64,000 nucleotides of DNA from Viscum album. Its lineage: Eukaryota; Streptophyta; Magnoliopsida; Santalales; Viscaceae. The notes beneath the pieces are model-generated. The model ran no database searches. It was not told the DNA's origin and saw only the letters and a list, made by a program, of their open reading frames with translations. This document shows positions 37,101-48,900 of the stretch, piece by piece. The position numbers were made by a program, and so were the translations under genes. How positions within the stretch are numbered: the first letter of the stretch is position 1; every line of letters starts with the position of its first letter. The stretch covers positions 1,151,990,050-1,152,054,049 of the forward strand of contig OY728165.1 in assembly GCA_963277665.1 (NCBI GenBank), written 5' to 3'.

Positions 37101-38727
37101 AGGAGTTGAGGGGCACTCTTGAATGGTAAAGAAATGTTACTTTATTTTAGAATTAGTTTCGGATTTTAATGGTCCCATATTGATTTTTTTCAATTAAAAA
37201 GTGATAAGGCTTCAAAATACACTCATCCAATAGGTTTTGGACATGGGTCGGTCTTAGATTTTACATTATCTTTCCATTTTATTTAAATCGTTAAATAATG
37301 AGGTCATCACTACATCATCATGATGTCATAAATAATTTTATTTATAAAATGTCTAAAAATTATTAAAAAACTACTATGATGTAGGAAATCTTTTTATCTT
37401 TCCAATGACTATTTATAGTCAAAAATCTAACTTGTATAACCCCATGTAAAAATTGTTTTAGTTAAACAACACATGTTTGTGACATTTTAATTTTAACATT
37501 AAATAAAAAGGTATTTATGTCATTTTCCAACCAATGTGTCTCCATGGGGTCCCCAAGTTGACCCATGGATTTTATTGGTCGTCCATGACTCATCCAATTA
37601 GAGTAGGACATGTTTCTAGGTAATTTCATATTATTAAAATATTATTTTTACCTTAAACTACACTAATTACCTCTACTCGCGATTAAAAACATAATAAGTT
37701 ACTATTCACCAAAAAAAAATTTAACCCTATTGAACCATATTTTAATTCTTAAAGAAAACCATGTCTATCGGATTTTTGAAATTCAAAACATGAAGGTGGA
37801 AAAATTTCATTTAAACGGAAAATTGGTTTTTATAAGTTCCACTTAGTGGTTTCACTATTCATCAAAAATTGAAGTTTTTCAAAAAATTACCAAAAATTAA
37901 CCTTAAGCTATATTTGATATTCCAAATTAAAAAATGATGTCTATTTTAAAAACATAATAACATATAAGTTACATTAAATAATTTAATAATTAATTCCCAC
38001 AGTCAGAACAAATAGCGTGTTTTTATGAAACAAATATATATCAAATGATTGACACTAGTTTAAGTCAAATTTCAAAGTGAAATTAATTCCAATGAACACT
38101 ATTTTATTAAATGGTAAAAAAATATTCTAATTTAACTTTAAAAACAATTAAAAATATAATCTGATCATATAAATAAATTATATTAAAAATAGGTTTGGAA
38201 TTAAAATACAACATTTTTCACTATTCATTAAAAATTAACCTTTTTTGGAAAAATACCAAAAATTTACACAAAGTAAATTTTGATGTCCCGGTTCTAAAGA
38301 AGAATTTTATTTTGTCAAATATAACACATCAAATAGTCAAAAAAAATTTCAAAAGAGGTTCCCCGTCAAAAGGCTGTTAATCGACCTTTTAAATAACATT
38401 AGAATGTTTACGCTTAAAATTGGATTCATTCGCATTTTTTAATACTCTAAAATTTATTGCAAAAACTAAAAATATTTGACAAACATATATAATCATTTTG
38501 TAGTTAGTTCTATTCATTCCTTCCATCACAATAGCTAGCCATTAACTACCATTTAAAATAATATTATTTTATTATTAGAGTGCAACGTAAGATTCCCAAG
38601 AAACTCATTGTTGAGTGTGGGGTACGCCATAGATCATAGAATCCCCATTAAAGTTATATTAATATTTTATTCAAAAATATGGATAAATGTGAAAATGTCA
38701 TACTCTTTATTTACATGGGGTGTTACA

Positions 38728-38960
38728 TGACTGATTCACAAAACTTTGTTGCAATGACACTTCCCTTTGGAGTTTTAACTGACAATTCCCTTGTTAAATC
38801 AAATTGGAAATATATAATTTTCTTAGCAAATTCGGAAGATATGAAACAATGCGATGATCCAGAATCAAATAATGCATTTTCTAAACTTGAGGAAACCATT
38901 AATTTACCTTCCACCACGTCTTTCAGAGCTTCTACCTCAGCAGTAGTGATAGCATAAGCA
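38728..38960 (-). pseudogene. Protease N-terminal half (element B), cut by element A
   Basis: The frame contains MVSSSLENALFDSGSSHCFI followed by SSEFAKKI and LSVKTPKGSVIATKFCESV. This is the first half of a gypsy aspartic protease, with the active-site triad DSG (usually DSGATHSFIS). It runs without a stop to the junction with A at 38,728-38,732; the remainder is at 26,640-26,850. The first five bases here, TGACT, are the right target duplication of A. The protease would cut the Gag-Pol polyprotein. Confidence 0.9.
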
Positions 38961-38983
38961 TGGTCGTGATCCCTTGGCCTTTT

Positions 38984-39256
38984 CTAAGGTATGTTCCCCT
39001 GATGCTTAGGAAATTTATTTTCAAAATTTCCCATCTCCCTGAAATTGTAGAATTGAACATTGGTAGCTTCCTTCATCCCTTTCAATTCACGAGCTTGGTG
39101 GCCTTTTTCACCACACTTGTAACAGACACCCATTCCCTTCAAGCAAGTACCGGGGGGTTTCTTCCCACAGTTACCACAGGATCGATATTCAACCATTCCC
39201 TTCTTCCCCTTATTTTCATTCCTATATTGATCAGCAGATCTCTTATTCTCTTCCAT
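38984..39256 (-). pseudogene. Gag nucleocapsid (element B) with degenerate zinc knuckles
   Basis: The frame has three knuckle positions. Residues 27-38 are CGNCGKKPPGTC, where the usual His is Pro. Residues 45-58 are CYKCGEKGHQAREL, where the last Cys is Leu. Residues 69-82 are FYNFREMGNFENKF, which has the spacing of a CCHC knuckle but all four ligands replaced (F, F, N, F). The last matches the complete third knuckle of element A in position and neighbours (REMG..EN.). The region is basic (ENKGKKG) as expected for an RNA-binding domain. As it stands it could hardly bind zinc. Confidence 0.85.
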
Positions 39257-39433
39257 TGATTTAATGTAATAAGAATTTGAGAATTCTTTTTCGGTCCTGA
39301 TAGCACATGAGACAATGTCTTCGTATGATGAAAAGGATTGTGAGACTAACTCTAGATGAAGAAATGGTTTTAACCCATCAAAAAAATGATCAATATTACC
39401 TATGGGGTTACGTATATAATCTCCAGCATACCT

Positions 39434-40000
39434 TTAAAACCTTGTAATGTTAGCCTCATACTTTGCGACATTCTCATCCTCCTTTTGTCTCAGACTCAGA
39501 AATTGCATTTCCATATCTGCTCGATGGTCACGAGGAAAGTATTTTTCTAAAAACAAAACTTTGAACTCCCTCCATTCCATATTTGATACTTCATCATCTT
39601 CTTTGGTGTTTTGAATCAATGACCACCATTGATCAGCATCTCCAGTGAGGCGGTAAACTGTCATGATAACTTTTTCCATTTCACTACTCCCCAAAGCCTG
39701 AAATATTTTCTCTAGGAAATTTATCCATTTCTTAGCTACTAAGGGATTTTTACTCCCATTCAACAATGGTGGTTGTTGCCTCATGAATCGATATAACATT
39801 GATCCTCCACGCTGCGGATCATGCTGATCTATATGGGTATGGTTTTTATTCATAACCTGAGTGAGTTGTCCCAGTATGGTGATTAGCTGATCGGCACCAG
39901 TTGTATCACCAGCTCCACTATAATTATCATGAGCAAGAGGGAAATCCCTACATGGAGTGCGTGCATTGATACAGTTTCCCTATCTTCCACTAGGCACCAT
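39434..40000 (-). pseudogene. Gag capsid region of element B
   Basis: The open frame 39,434-39,853 includes FMRQQPPLLNGSKNPLVAKK, WINFLEKIFQALGSSEMEKV, YRLTGDADQWWSLI and FKVLFLEKYFPRDHRADMEM, the hallmarks of the Retrotrans_gag capsid domain. The likely start is the ATG at 39,998-40,000 (MVPSGR), because the same frame runs from there into the capsid with one stop at codon 7. Downstream, 39,257-39,433 links to the nucleocapsid frame with breaks. Gag forms the virus-like particle in the cytoplasm. Length and motif order are normal for Tekay-type elements apart from the stops. Confidence 0.9.
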
Positions 40001-40488
40001 TTCTAAACAATGGCATAAACTAGATCAGTTTATGAATCAAAATACAAAATTCAATACTTATAAAACACTTAACATAAATTGAAATATTTATGGATATAAT
40101 CCATAATCATAAAAATGTTTAATTTTAGTAAGTATATACTCATAAACGCTTCATAATTATTTTTAATGAAAATGAGAGTTATCATAAGCATATCCCCTGG
40201 GAGTGTCATAAACAAGATTGCAGCAAGGCCTGTTGTCGTGCAACAGTTCCCGTTCGAGTCTAGCTCAATGTGGTGTTTTCAGGTTTTACCCCTAGATACA
40301 TCTATGCCAGAGCTGCCTCTACCTTCTCGTATCCAGACAGGGATGTATTGCTCGGAAAACTCACAAAATCTCTACAATATCAAAATTCTAGGATGTTCTT
40401 CTATATTAATCCTCAAAATCCATCTTTGGTGTACATGCTCTAATTAGAGTTTATCTAAATCTAGCTTCCAAAGTCTATACTAAACTTT
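40001..40488 (-). other. Untranslated leader of element B between PBS and gag
   Basis: About 490 bp with no gag homology. The plus-strand open frame at 40,166-40,447 is taken as a shadow, since the region is transcribed in the other direction and the frame has no recognisable domain. Confidence 0.6.
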
Positions 40489-40499
40489 CTCTGATACCA
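40489..40499 (-). promoter_or_regulatory. Primer binding site of element B (tRNA-Met type)
   Basis: The minus strand reads TGGTATCAGAG two bases after the LTR. This is complementary to the 3' end of plant initiator methionine tRNA and is the common PBS of gypsy and copia elements. Confidence 0.92.
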
Positions 40500-41106
40500 A
40501 CTATAACGCCCCGACCCCAGTTTCCCTGAGTCGTTGCATTATTACATATCATTGGCATGATCACAAAAAAAATAAAATCTCGAATGACTGATTGGTTTAG
40601 TAGCCTTGGAAACACTAGATATATTCATAAAGATTTACAATATATCATAAAGTGAAAAACTACTACAACAACATATTGTCTCAATATTCCACACTATTAT
40701 CCCCTCATAATATCCTTGCTGGTCATTCATAATTTAGTTCTTCACATCCTGGAAAAATTAAACATAGAAATTCGGTGAGCTCAAATTCCTAGAAAGGATA
40801 ATAATATAGCGGAAACTGTCATAAATATGAATAATCATTTAAGGCAATGTATAACTAAAAAAATCCATTTAAACTTGAACTTCAACATAGTATGGAAAAA
40901 ATAAAATGAAATAATTCCATTTACTTATTCACATGGATATTCTACTAATCGAATAATCACATGCAATATCAACAACCACTTTCATAATGATGGAATGCAT
41001 AATGCCAGACTATCATAACCACATAGCCATGGCCTCGTGCCAAGACTACAAATAATATTTTTCCAAGGCCTTGTGCCAAGACACTAGTTTGTCTCATGAG
41101 ACCTAC

Positions 41107-41144
41107 CAATGCATCGAGGAGCTATAGCGGGCTCCACCCGTCAC
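41107..41144 (-). promoter_or_regulatory. Conserved LTR block GAGCTATAGCGGGCTC (B, 5' LTR)
   Basis: CAATGCATCGAGGAGCTATA then GCGGGCTCCACCCGTC, the partner of 20,302-20,340. Confidence 0.6.
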
Positions 41145-42310
41145 ATATTAAGTCCAATGCATTCCAATATGAAAAGGTTTAAACATAACATATACATTCA
41201 TTTTGAAAATAGCATATGAAATGTAAATAATTCTTCCATAAAATATGAATGGTATAAAAATAAAACATCCACAGTCAAACATATCACAAAACATTCAATA
41301 CAATACAGAAGTTTTGTATCATAATAAATCTACTTCCAATAAGCGTAATATCCATCAAAGGATGTTGACAAAGATGAAATCAAAACTCTTTTTAGAGAAA
41401 TATCTCTTTCTATTTTGAAATCATTTAAGAGTCATATATTTATAAAATAAAACATTTTCTTTGAAAATATTCTTATAATATTTTAGGGGATGCTTCGACG
41501 ATTTTATAACGGCGGAAAATAGGTGCACCCGCTGTATAAGTTAAAAAAACATTCTTACATTAATTTTGTCGAAAAGGTTAAAAAGTAACATGTTTGGAAA
41601 AAGATGGAAATATTCCTTTATAATGCACATATAAAAGTCAAAAAAGGGAATAAATGACTTTAACCAATATTCTTGTAAATAGTAAAAATATTTTGAAATA
41701 TATTTTTATGAAACATGTATGTGGATGATAAAGAGATCCCAGTAGATTATTACGTATAAACAACCTCAGATAATGAACAGATTGCGAAATAAACCCTTAC
41801 CTTGTACTTTTCCTTGGTTGGGGTAGGCTAACATACTGTATAATGGTGAAATAATTGTTATTAAATTATTCAAGAATCATATACATTAATATGACATCAT
41901 ATTTGATCTTTTAACATTGATTTGTTAATAATATCTTAGTATTATCGTTTTTTCGGGTGTTAACTTACTCATTTTGTTTTATATGTTTTTTTATGTAAGC
42001 TGTGTTTGCCATGGATATTTTGTATCTTAATCATATCCATAATGATATCAAGTACTTAGATACAATTATTAATCATCATATGAGAATTATACTTGAATGT
42101 ATACGATGGAGAATGAATCTCATCGCGTTCGTGGAAACGGTAGTCCATACGTACGAACGATCGACAATATCATTATTTTAATAATAAAATAATACATAAT
42201 TGGATGGTATATCATATATATAGAATAATTATCATGTTATATTTATTATTTACATGAGTTACACATCATTATTATATCCATCAAAATAATAATTTGTTGA
42301 AAAACAATTA

Positions 42311-42355
42311 CACCACGACGTGGAGACGGTAAACAGTACGTACGCACGTATGGTG
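42311..42355 (-). promoter_or_regulatory. GTACGTACG hairpin 1 in the B 5' LTR
   Basis: CACCACGACGTG and CACGTATGGTG pair as at 21,507-21,550. The loop has changed (GGTAAACAGTACGTACG) while the arms are unchanged between the two LTRs. Confidence 0.6.
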
Positions 42356-42689
42356 ACATGTTATTCAAAGGATGGATAGAATACTGAATATGGTTGTACC
42401 ATATTTATAATAACATCATAGTATATATAAGATACTGGAGTTATTATTTTAGAATGGTAATAACAAAGAAGGAAGAAGTGGAAGAATAAAGGAAGTTAGA
42501 AAAGGGTGGTGAAATCATTACCTCTTCTTCGGGTTCTTCAATTTGATTTGATCAAAAGGGCTCATTATGTTGGCTTTATGACAAAAGGTTGGACTCTAAG
42601 ATGAATTTAGGGTTGTTTAGAGAGTATTTGGGAAGAGGTTGGAAGATCCAGAAGGCTTTGATGGTGTGAGTTAATGAGAAGGGAGAGTG

Positions 42690-42702
42690 CCCTTTTATAA
42701 GA
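42690..42702 (-). promoter_or_regulatory. TATA box of the B 5' LTR
   Basis: CCCCTCTTATAAAAGGGCAC on the minus strand; a better match to the plant consensus than the 3' copy. Confidence 0.7.
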
Positions 42703-44423
42703 GGGGTGAGGGGCACATTTGGAAAAGCTAGAAATATTATTTTATAATAAATTCATATTGGGTTTCTAATGGCTCCAAAGGGGATTATTTAAAGGTTACA
42801 GGGGGGATGGGTCAAAAAGAACTCAACCAATAGAATTTAGACAGGTTTGGGTTACTATATTAACATTATCTTTAGGTATTAACTCTTAGTTAATTTGTTT
42901 CACTTTTACAATGTCTCTTTGTATTTTTATATTATATGAATAATAAATATAATATATACAACCAAGAGACCCCAAAGTGGTCCATTAATGATAAAAAAAT
43001 CATTATATAAGTCTCTTGGCTGAACCTTATATTTTTAGGAATTTAATATCAATTAATAATATAATATTTTTTTAAAAACTCTTTTATGTCAATTTTGACA
43101 CTATTCAATAATTGATTGTTGTAAAAATCATACCAGAATTATTACATCGCTAAAAGTTAATTAAATCCTTCATAACATTTCATATTAACCTATAAAATTA
43201 ATTTAATTCATTAAAAGTCTCAAATTATATTTATTTGGGTATTTATAGTATCAATTATTTTAATTTTTCACTATTATGGTAATTACTGCATCATCATTGT
43301 GTCATAAATAAATTAAATTATTTAATGTTTAAAATTTATAAATAATATATCATTATGTAGGAAATAGTTTTATCTTTCTAATGAATATTTATAATCGAAT
43401 TTATCTAATGTATAACCCTATATTAAATTTTTTTTATTAAATAATCTTTGAATTTAACTCTTTTAACTGTTCTTTGAATTAAATAATAATAAATGTCCTA
43501 ATTTAATCCAAGTGGACCTAAATGATAATATTTTATTCCTAAGTTTGTTTTTGGTCGAGGTAAACTTTTCCAATAGAATTATTACATGTTTTAGGGTAAT
43601 ATTAATATCATTTTTACCCTTAATTACCCAATTTTCTTTTAACCGTGGTAAATAAAAGTAAAACGTTACTATTCACCAAAAAATATTTTCATCTCATTGA
43701 ACCAAATTTTACTACTTGATATTAATTGTGTTTATCGGATTTTCAAAATTTGATTTACAGAAGTGGTAAAATTATGTTTTATGAAAAATTCAGTTTTTTA
43801 TCTACCACTTAGTGGTTTCACTATTCATCAAAAATTGAAGTTTTTAAGAACAATTCCAAAATTTCTCCCAAAGCTATAATTGATATTCAGAATAAAAAAA
43901 ATGATGTCTATTTTAAAAAATTCCAAACATATATGTTGCATTAATATGTTTTATAATTAATTACCGTTGTAACAACAAATATCGTGTTTTTATGAAACAA
44001 TATATATCAAAACATTGACAATTGTTTATGTCCAATTTCAAAGTGAAATTAATTATAATGAACACCATTAGATAAAATGGTAAAAATATATTTTAATTAT
44101 ACTTTAAAACCACTAACTAATATAATTTTTCACTATAAATTATTTTGATTAAAGAAGTTGTTTTAAAGTATTTTTCGCCATTCAAAAAAATTGGATTTTC
44201 TCAGAAAAATACAAAAAATTCAACTTAGGATAATATCGATATTTTGAATCCAAAAATGAAATAAATTTTGAAATATAAAATATATATAAATTCAAAAAGT
44301 AGGTATTACTATTCAAAAAGGATAGTTTGATTGGTTGTGGTGTGTTAGAACTCTATTTTGCATACAACACACGCTATCACATTATTCAAAGAGAAGCGTA
44401 CCATAGAAGCTTGGGGTGTTACA

Positions 44424-44428
44424 CATGG
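44424..44428. other. Right target-site duplication of element B (CATGG)
   Basis: CATGG follows the LTR end and pairs with CATAG at 19,690-19,694. Confidence 0.85.
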
Positions 44429-44530
44429 TATGTTATTTTATGTTTCATCGAAAACACTTGAGGATAAAAAATTGTTGATATTATATATTTGGCTTCAGTA
44501 GTGGAATGTGATACCGAGGGTTGTTTCTTT
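44429..44530 (-). pseudogene. Copia RNase H, N-terminal part of the visible fragment (element D)
   Basis: The frame shows KQPSVSHSTTEAKYIIST, matching the strongly conserved copia RNase H stretch K(Q)xSVSLSTxEAEYxA. The catalytic Glu of EAEY is Lys here (EAKY). The frame is open to the junction with B and continues in the same phase in 19,490-19,689. Confidence 0.9.
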
Positions 44531-44779
44531 CATGAACAAGAAACTAATGAATCTCATAAAAATTACATGTTCTAGATGTACATTTTCATCCCATTCTACA
44601 ACCACCAATGTCAGCATCTGAGATTATTTTTAAAACAAATTCCTTTCCATAAGAATAGAAAAGTCTTAAATCCATGGTTCCCTTTAAAATGATAAAAATT
44701 ATTTTCACTAATTTCAAATAGGATTCTTTTTGATTATATTGATATCATGAATATAAGAATATAGAACACATTTTTTTGG

Positions 44780-45490
44780 GTGACTTGCTGTTAACTATAG
44801 TAAACATCTTATAATACCTCTGAAAGATGTTAGATCTACGGGTTACCCATTATATCCATGATAACTAGTTTTTGAGTTATTGAATTGATTAATTATAATA
44901 ATATTGTTTTCATATCCATACTTATTGAGAATATATCTAAAATTATTTTGTTGATATTTATAAATTCTTTCTTGTCTTTTAGAAAATTGAAAATAAGAAC
45001 AAAAATATCACTAACCCTTCATACTCAATTAAAACACCTATTTCATGCTAATCACTAATGAATTAGTTAAGGATTGTTGATTTTTTATGAATATAATATC
45101 ATATAATTAAATTTTTACAATAAAATCAATTTTCATATATTTATTTATATAAATTATTAGATTGGTAGTTCCTTTAACCAAATTGTTTTGTAACAAAAAT
45201 CATTTAATCCTTTCATACCAGGCTCTAGGGCCTTATTTATGTCCACATAAATATTTGGTAACATTTTGAACATGTTTTGGATCATTTGTGTTTTCAAACA
45301 CAGCTGTTTGATCCAAATTAAATTCTTCTTGAACATATCTATTAATTAAATCATAAATCAGGTCAATTTGATAAATTTTAAAAATGAAGAATGACGTAAA
45401 GGCTAGTAGACTACAATTAGATTCAAGTTTAGATACTGGAGTGTAAGTTTCATCACAATCTATTTCGTCTTTTTGATTATAGAACATAGA
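44780..45490 (-). pseudogene. Copia reverse transcriptase of element D
   Basis: The open part 45,233-45,487 has DETYTPVSKLESNCSLLAFT and IYQIDLIYDLINRYVQEEFN, the start of a copia RT (DETFAPVARLEAIRLLLA, VYQMDVKSAFLNG). Next, interrupted by stops, come KYLCGHK, GPRAWYERIK and FLLQNNLVKGTTN at about 45,120-45,235 (family: KALYGLKQAPRAWYE). The YVDD catalytic box near 45,080 is decayed: Y is a stop, V and the first D have changed, and IIF remains after the second D. Stops are frequent. Further down to 44,780 only weak traces remain. Confidence 0.9.
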
Positions 45491-45899
45491 ATATAATATT
45501 TATTTATTTATTTTAAGGATTCCATTTTCTTAACATATATTTATGTAGACCAGCATTACTCCCTAAACAGATGTTTTTTTAGGTCTTTCAACCATGGTCT
45601 ACACATTGTTCCTTTCAAATTCATTTAGTTCATCTTGAATATCATTATTCAAATCATCATAACCTAAAGAATCATCAGAGGTTTTATGTTCTAATTGGGA
45701 ACGGAATTCTAAATTCTCAACATACTTTCATAAAGAACTTCCAATCTTTAGAGGTTTATTTATATCACCAATGATACTATCACTTGGATGATTCTTTAGA
45801 AAAAACTTATTTGGGTTTTGTAAAACATGTTTACCATCCATAGGTAAAAACAATTATAGGTTAAATACTTCATATTCATATTCTTGGGTATTTTATTTA

Positions 45900-47150
45900 T
45901 TAAATGATTTTTCATACAAAGGATTATAATCAGTTTTTAAAACACATGTGAGTATTTAGGTTTTAGTTTTTTAAAAACAAAATGATAAGTTTCATAAGAG
46001 TTGACATTTATTATTTCACCAATAGTACAAGAATTTTTTTTAATAACTCAATAAACCATAAACGTTGTGTAATATTCTATGAAAATTAATTCATTGGATT
46101 TTTGTTTGAATTTATTTAAGTTATCAGAAGTATACAAGATGAATACATTTCATCCAAAAACCTTGAAGAAATAAACCATAGGTTTTTGTCAAGTACATGA
46201 CTCATTAGTTGTTTCTTATGAACTTTTATGACTAAAACTATATTTATATAATATAAATTTGTACATAAAACTTCAGTCCATATCTGTCTAGAAATATAGT
46301 ATTCACTCAACAAGGATCTAGTTATCTCATAGAGAATTCAGATTCTTCATTCAACAACACCATTTTTTTGAGGAGTTCTTTGTTTTGATAAATTTTATGT
46401 AATTACTTTCTTACTAAAAAAATTAGAATTTGTATTTTGAAATTCTCCACATGGTCACTAAATATAGATATCATTGGATGATTTTTCAAATTTTTATCTT
46501 TTCTGGAAAAATATATAAAATAAGAAAAGTCTTAAAATTAGATTTGTAGAAAATAAACCCATGTAAATCTGGTAAAATCATCCCTAATACAAATAAATAG
46601 TACTGGACTACAAAACATATATTTTGTCTTGGACCAGGATGTTGTATATTCCCTAGTAGTAATGCATCAAGGGATGAAACCCCATTTATTGTTTCAAATC
46701 ATGACTTATATTTCTTTCCATATTGTTAAGGATCACCAAAATTTGATGAATCCAATCTAAGCTATGATATATTATGAAAAATTATTTTATTTATGGTTTT
46801 TCATAGGCTCTTAAGGATAATTATCCTAGTATTATATTCTAGAAACAATATTGATCTTCCATTTTACTATGTAAATGTATGTTTTGGCTCTTACTATCTT
46901 CTATGTTAAGTGTACATGAATTCATGTTCCAATTGCAAGAAGAAATAAATTCTTACATAGAAATGTGTACAATGAATTTATCATTCTTATAATTCAATAT
47001 GTACTGATCATCACATAATTGGCTTATTATTATAACGATGTTCATAAGATCTTTAATAAATAAGTAATTTTTAATTAATTCTTTTCTGAGATAAAATATA
47101 TTACCTATAATAACAATTTATCCATGAGAATTATCTCGAATAGATACTAT
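45900..47150 (-). pseudogene. Copia integrase of element D
   Basis: The clearest part, 46,116-46,313, reads MLSEYYISRQIWTEVLCTNL followed by YYINIVLVIKVHKKQLM. This matches the copia integrase C-terminal stretch MLxxxxLPxxFWAEAVxTAxYxxNRVxxRPxxxKTPYE. The upstream part to about 47,150 would hold the zinc-binding and catalytic core, but it is badly decayed and I cannot point to the DDE residues. Confidence 0.75.
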
Positions 47151-47159
47151 TTCACCATT

Positions 47160-47245
47160 AATTATGATAATATTTTAAAATATGTTTTTGTTACCAGTAA
47201 TATGTTGGGATCATCCACTATCATTGTACCATGTATTTTCTTGTC
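47160..47245 (-). pseudogene. Copia protease active-site region of element D
   Basis: On the minus strand the frame reads WYNDSG (47,214-47,231), a TGA stop at 47,211-47,213, then SQHITGN. The copia consensus is WxxDSGCSxHMTGxxxxF. The active-site DSG is kept, and the Cys codon after it has become TGA, a one-base change. The motif fixes the order gag, protease, integrase. Confidence 0.8.
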
Positions 47246-47379
47246 ACTCCTTTTGTTCTTATGAAAATAAGTTAGTTAGACATTCAGAATCAAAACATGT
47301 TTGGATCCCGAAATGTTGGAATGTAAAGTCTTAGGTATAAAGCTTTTATTATAAAAATTAAGCTTTATTAAAACATATC

Positions 47380-48900
47380 TATTGGTTTTTATTTAAATAA
47401 TAGTTTTTCACCCAATTTCCACAAGTTTTACAATTAGTGCAAAAGAGGAGAATTTTTCGGAACAAAATGGTGGTGACTAAAAACTAGTTTTGAATGAAAA
47501 TAACAAAATATAGAACAATTTATATGAGTATGAAATTGTGAATAAATTTTGACAAAACCTTCTTTTACATGGGTAATGTTTAACAAACGTTTTTATAAAG
47601 AAAAATATTACATATTACTCTAATGACTAAGTTAATATCCTCATAGTCATTATTCATAGAATATGAGTAAGTTATTAAATAATAATTCATGTTAATAAAT
47701 TTTTTAATAACATTAAAATGTTTATCTTTATCAGAATTTACATTCTTAATGTTTTTTGATTCATTCTCAAATATAGAAATATTTTTAAAAATATATTTGA
47801 AAATATAATAATCATATTTTGATAAAATAGAGATTATTTAATTTATCTTTAACATTTCCCATATTAATCATAGTATTTTCTTTTTCCTAAAAATTGTAAA
47901 ACCTAGATAATTCATCAAATAAAGGTAATGTATTATCTTTTGGGGATAAATATTCTTCATCAGAAGATTCAAAAAATCAATCATTTAATAAAATTGATTA
48001 TAAAGAAATATTGGTTAATTATTTTGAGGTATTTACCGTAGACATGTTATATTAACATTTTGAAGAAATTATTGATATTATACAAATTTTCATTTATATA
48101 GAAGATTAAATATCAGAAGATTCATTAGAAGAATCACAACCAATTGCACTCTATGTTTTATTTTCTTTTATAAAATTTTATGACACTGACTTCTATTACA
48201 TATTATTCTTTTGATCTAAATGCTTATCAATTATTTCGTTCCTTTTGGAAATTAGTTAGTCTGTTCTGATACGAAATTCCCTTTTTCATTTATAAAAATA
48301 CCCTTATGAGTGTTACTTATCATTGTTTTCATTTTTATTATATATTTATTAAAAATATTTCATTGCAAAAATCATGTTCATCCTTAGAGAATGATTGGCT
48401 TGTTCAATCTCAAGATGATCTATATCACATGATTCATATATAAAATTATATTTCACTGATTTTGGTTAATTAAATACTTTATGACTCATGGAATCCATAT
48501 TATTAGATGTATTAGTGAAAGAAACACATCCATTATAATTATTTTTCGTATTGATACCCATATCTATCTTCATTTAGTTTCATGATATAAAAGAATCCTG
48601 AATAATTCATCAATTGTGATGTTGGAAACGTTCCTGTTCTCATCAATCAAAGTACTTTTTAATTCCCACTCATTGGGTATAATATATACTATCTTATCCA
48701 ATAGTACCTCATATTTATGTCCTTTCTCACTCATATCCTGATGGTTGTTGACATTATTCAGAAACTATTTTTGAACATTGCATGCATGTTCTCTAAAAGG
48801 AAACATAAAACCATGGTATTCTCCTCTAAGAATAAATATTCTTATATCAATAACCTTGGACGTGCCAAAATTTTTTAATTCTATCATCTTCTAGATACTA
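47380..48900 (-). pseudogene. Copia gag of element D (decayed)
   Basis: At about 48,590-48,720 the minus strand has LLDKIVYIIPNEW, ELKSTLIDENRNVSNI and TIDELFRILLYHETK. These match the end of the copia capsid domain (ILRSLPxxWxxKVTAI, LSLEELIGSLMTHE). A worn zinc knuckle, CTNCKTCGNWVKNY (His to Asn, last Cys to Tyr), is read at about 47,395-47,440. Many stops and shifts interrupt the rest. Confidence 0.7.

Larger units (their letters stand above)
26856..38727 (-). mobile_element. Element A: LARD-like non-autonomous LTR retrotransposon
   Basis: LTRs of 4,766 bp (26,856-31,621) and 4,769 bp (33,959-38,727) surround an internal region of only 2,337 bp. A PBS is at the right and a PPT at the left, so the element runs on the minus strand. 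Apart from a 149-codon zinc-knuckle frame there is no gag-pol. Very long LTRs with a short internal region lacking pol define LARDs (large retrotransposon derivatives). LTR divergence looks near 11% over the first 165 bp by eye, less than for B, in agreement with A having inserted into B. LTR modules shared with B suggest that B-like elements supplied the enzymes. Confidence 0.9.
33959..38727 (-). repeat. 5' LTR of element A (4,769 bp)
   Basis: The plus strand starts TATAAGGCCCCAGCCTTAAA and ends ACATGGGGTGTTACA. It is the partner of 26,856-31,621 and carries the same modules: U3 palindrome near 37,840, TATA box at 37,090-37,100, hairpin at 36,339-36,376, unit array at 35,210-36,000 and conserved block at 34,526-34,560. 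Both A LTRs end (minus strand) in TATA where TACA is expected. Open frames such as 34,690-35,019 are not conserved as protein between copies and are taken as chance. Confidence 0.93.
19695..44423 (-). mobile_element. Element B: Tekay-like Ty3/gypsy chromovirus, itself split by element A
   Basis: Two 3,922-bp LTRs (19,695-23,616 and 40,502-44,423) bound the element. Read on the minus strand the order is 5' LTR, tRNA-Met type PBS, gag, protease, RT, RNase H, integrase, chromodomain, PPT, 3' LTR. RT before integrase defines Ty3/gypsy. The GPY/F integrase tail followed by an ILDxREQVL chromodomain fits the Tekay (Del) clade of chromoviruses, which tend to insert in heterochromatin. Element A (26,856-38,727) sits in the protease and accounts for the unusual total length. 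B lies in the RNase H gene of element D. LTR divergence looks like roughly 15% over the first 130 bp by eye. All genes carry stops or lost catalytic residues. Confidence 0.92.
40502..44423 (-). repeat. 5' LTR of element B
   Basis: The plus strand runs from TATAACGCCCCGACCCCAG to CTTGGGGTGTTACA, 3,922 bp, exactly the length of the other LTR. It contains the TATA box at 42,690-42,702, hairpins at 42,121-42,165 and 42,311-42,355, the conserved block at 41,107-41,144 and the U3 palindrome near 43,805. This copy would have driven the B transcript. Confidence 0.92.

Noticed and set aside
26856..38727. Solo LTRs or segmental duplication instead of one element
   Set aside because: A PBS and PPT are in the right places between the two repeats and target duplications flank the whole, which identifies one complete element.
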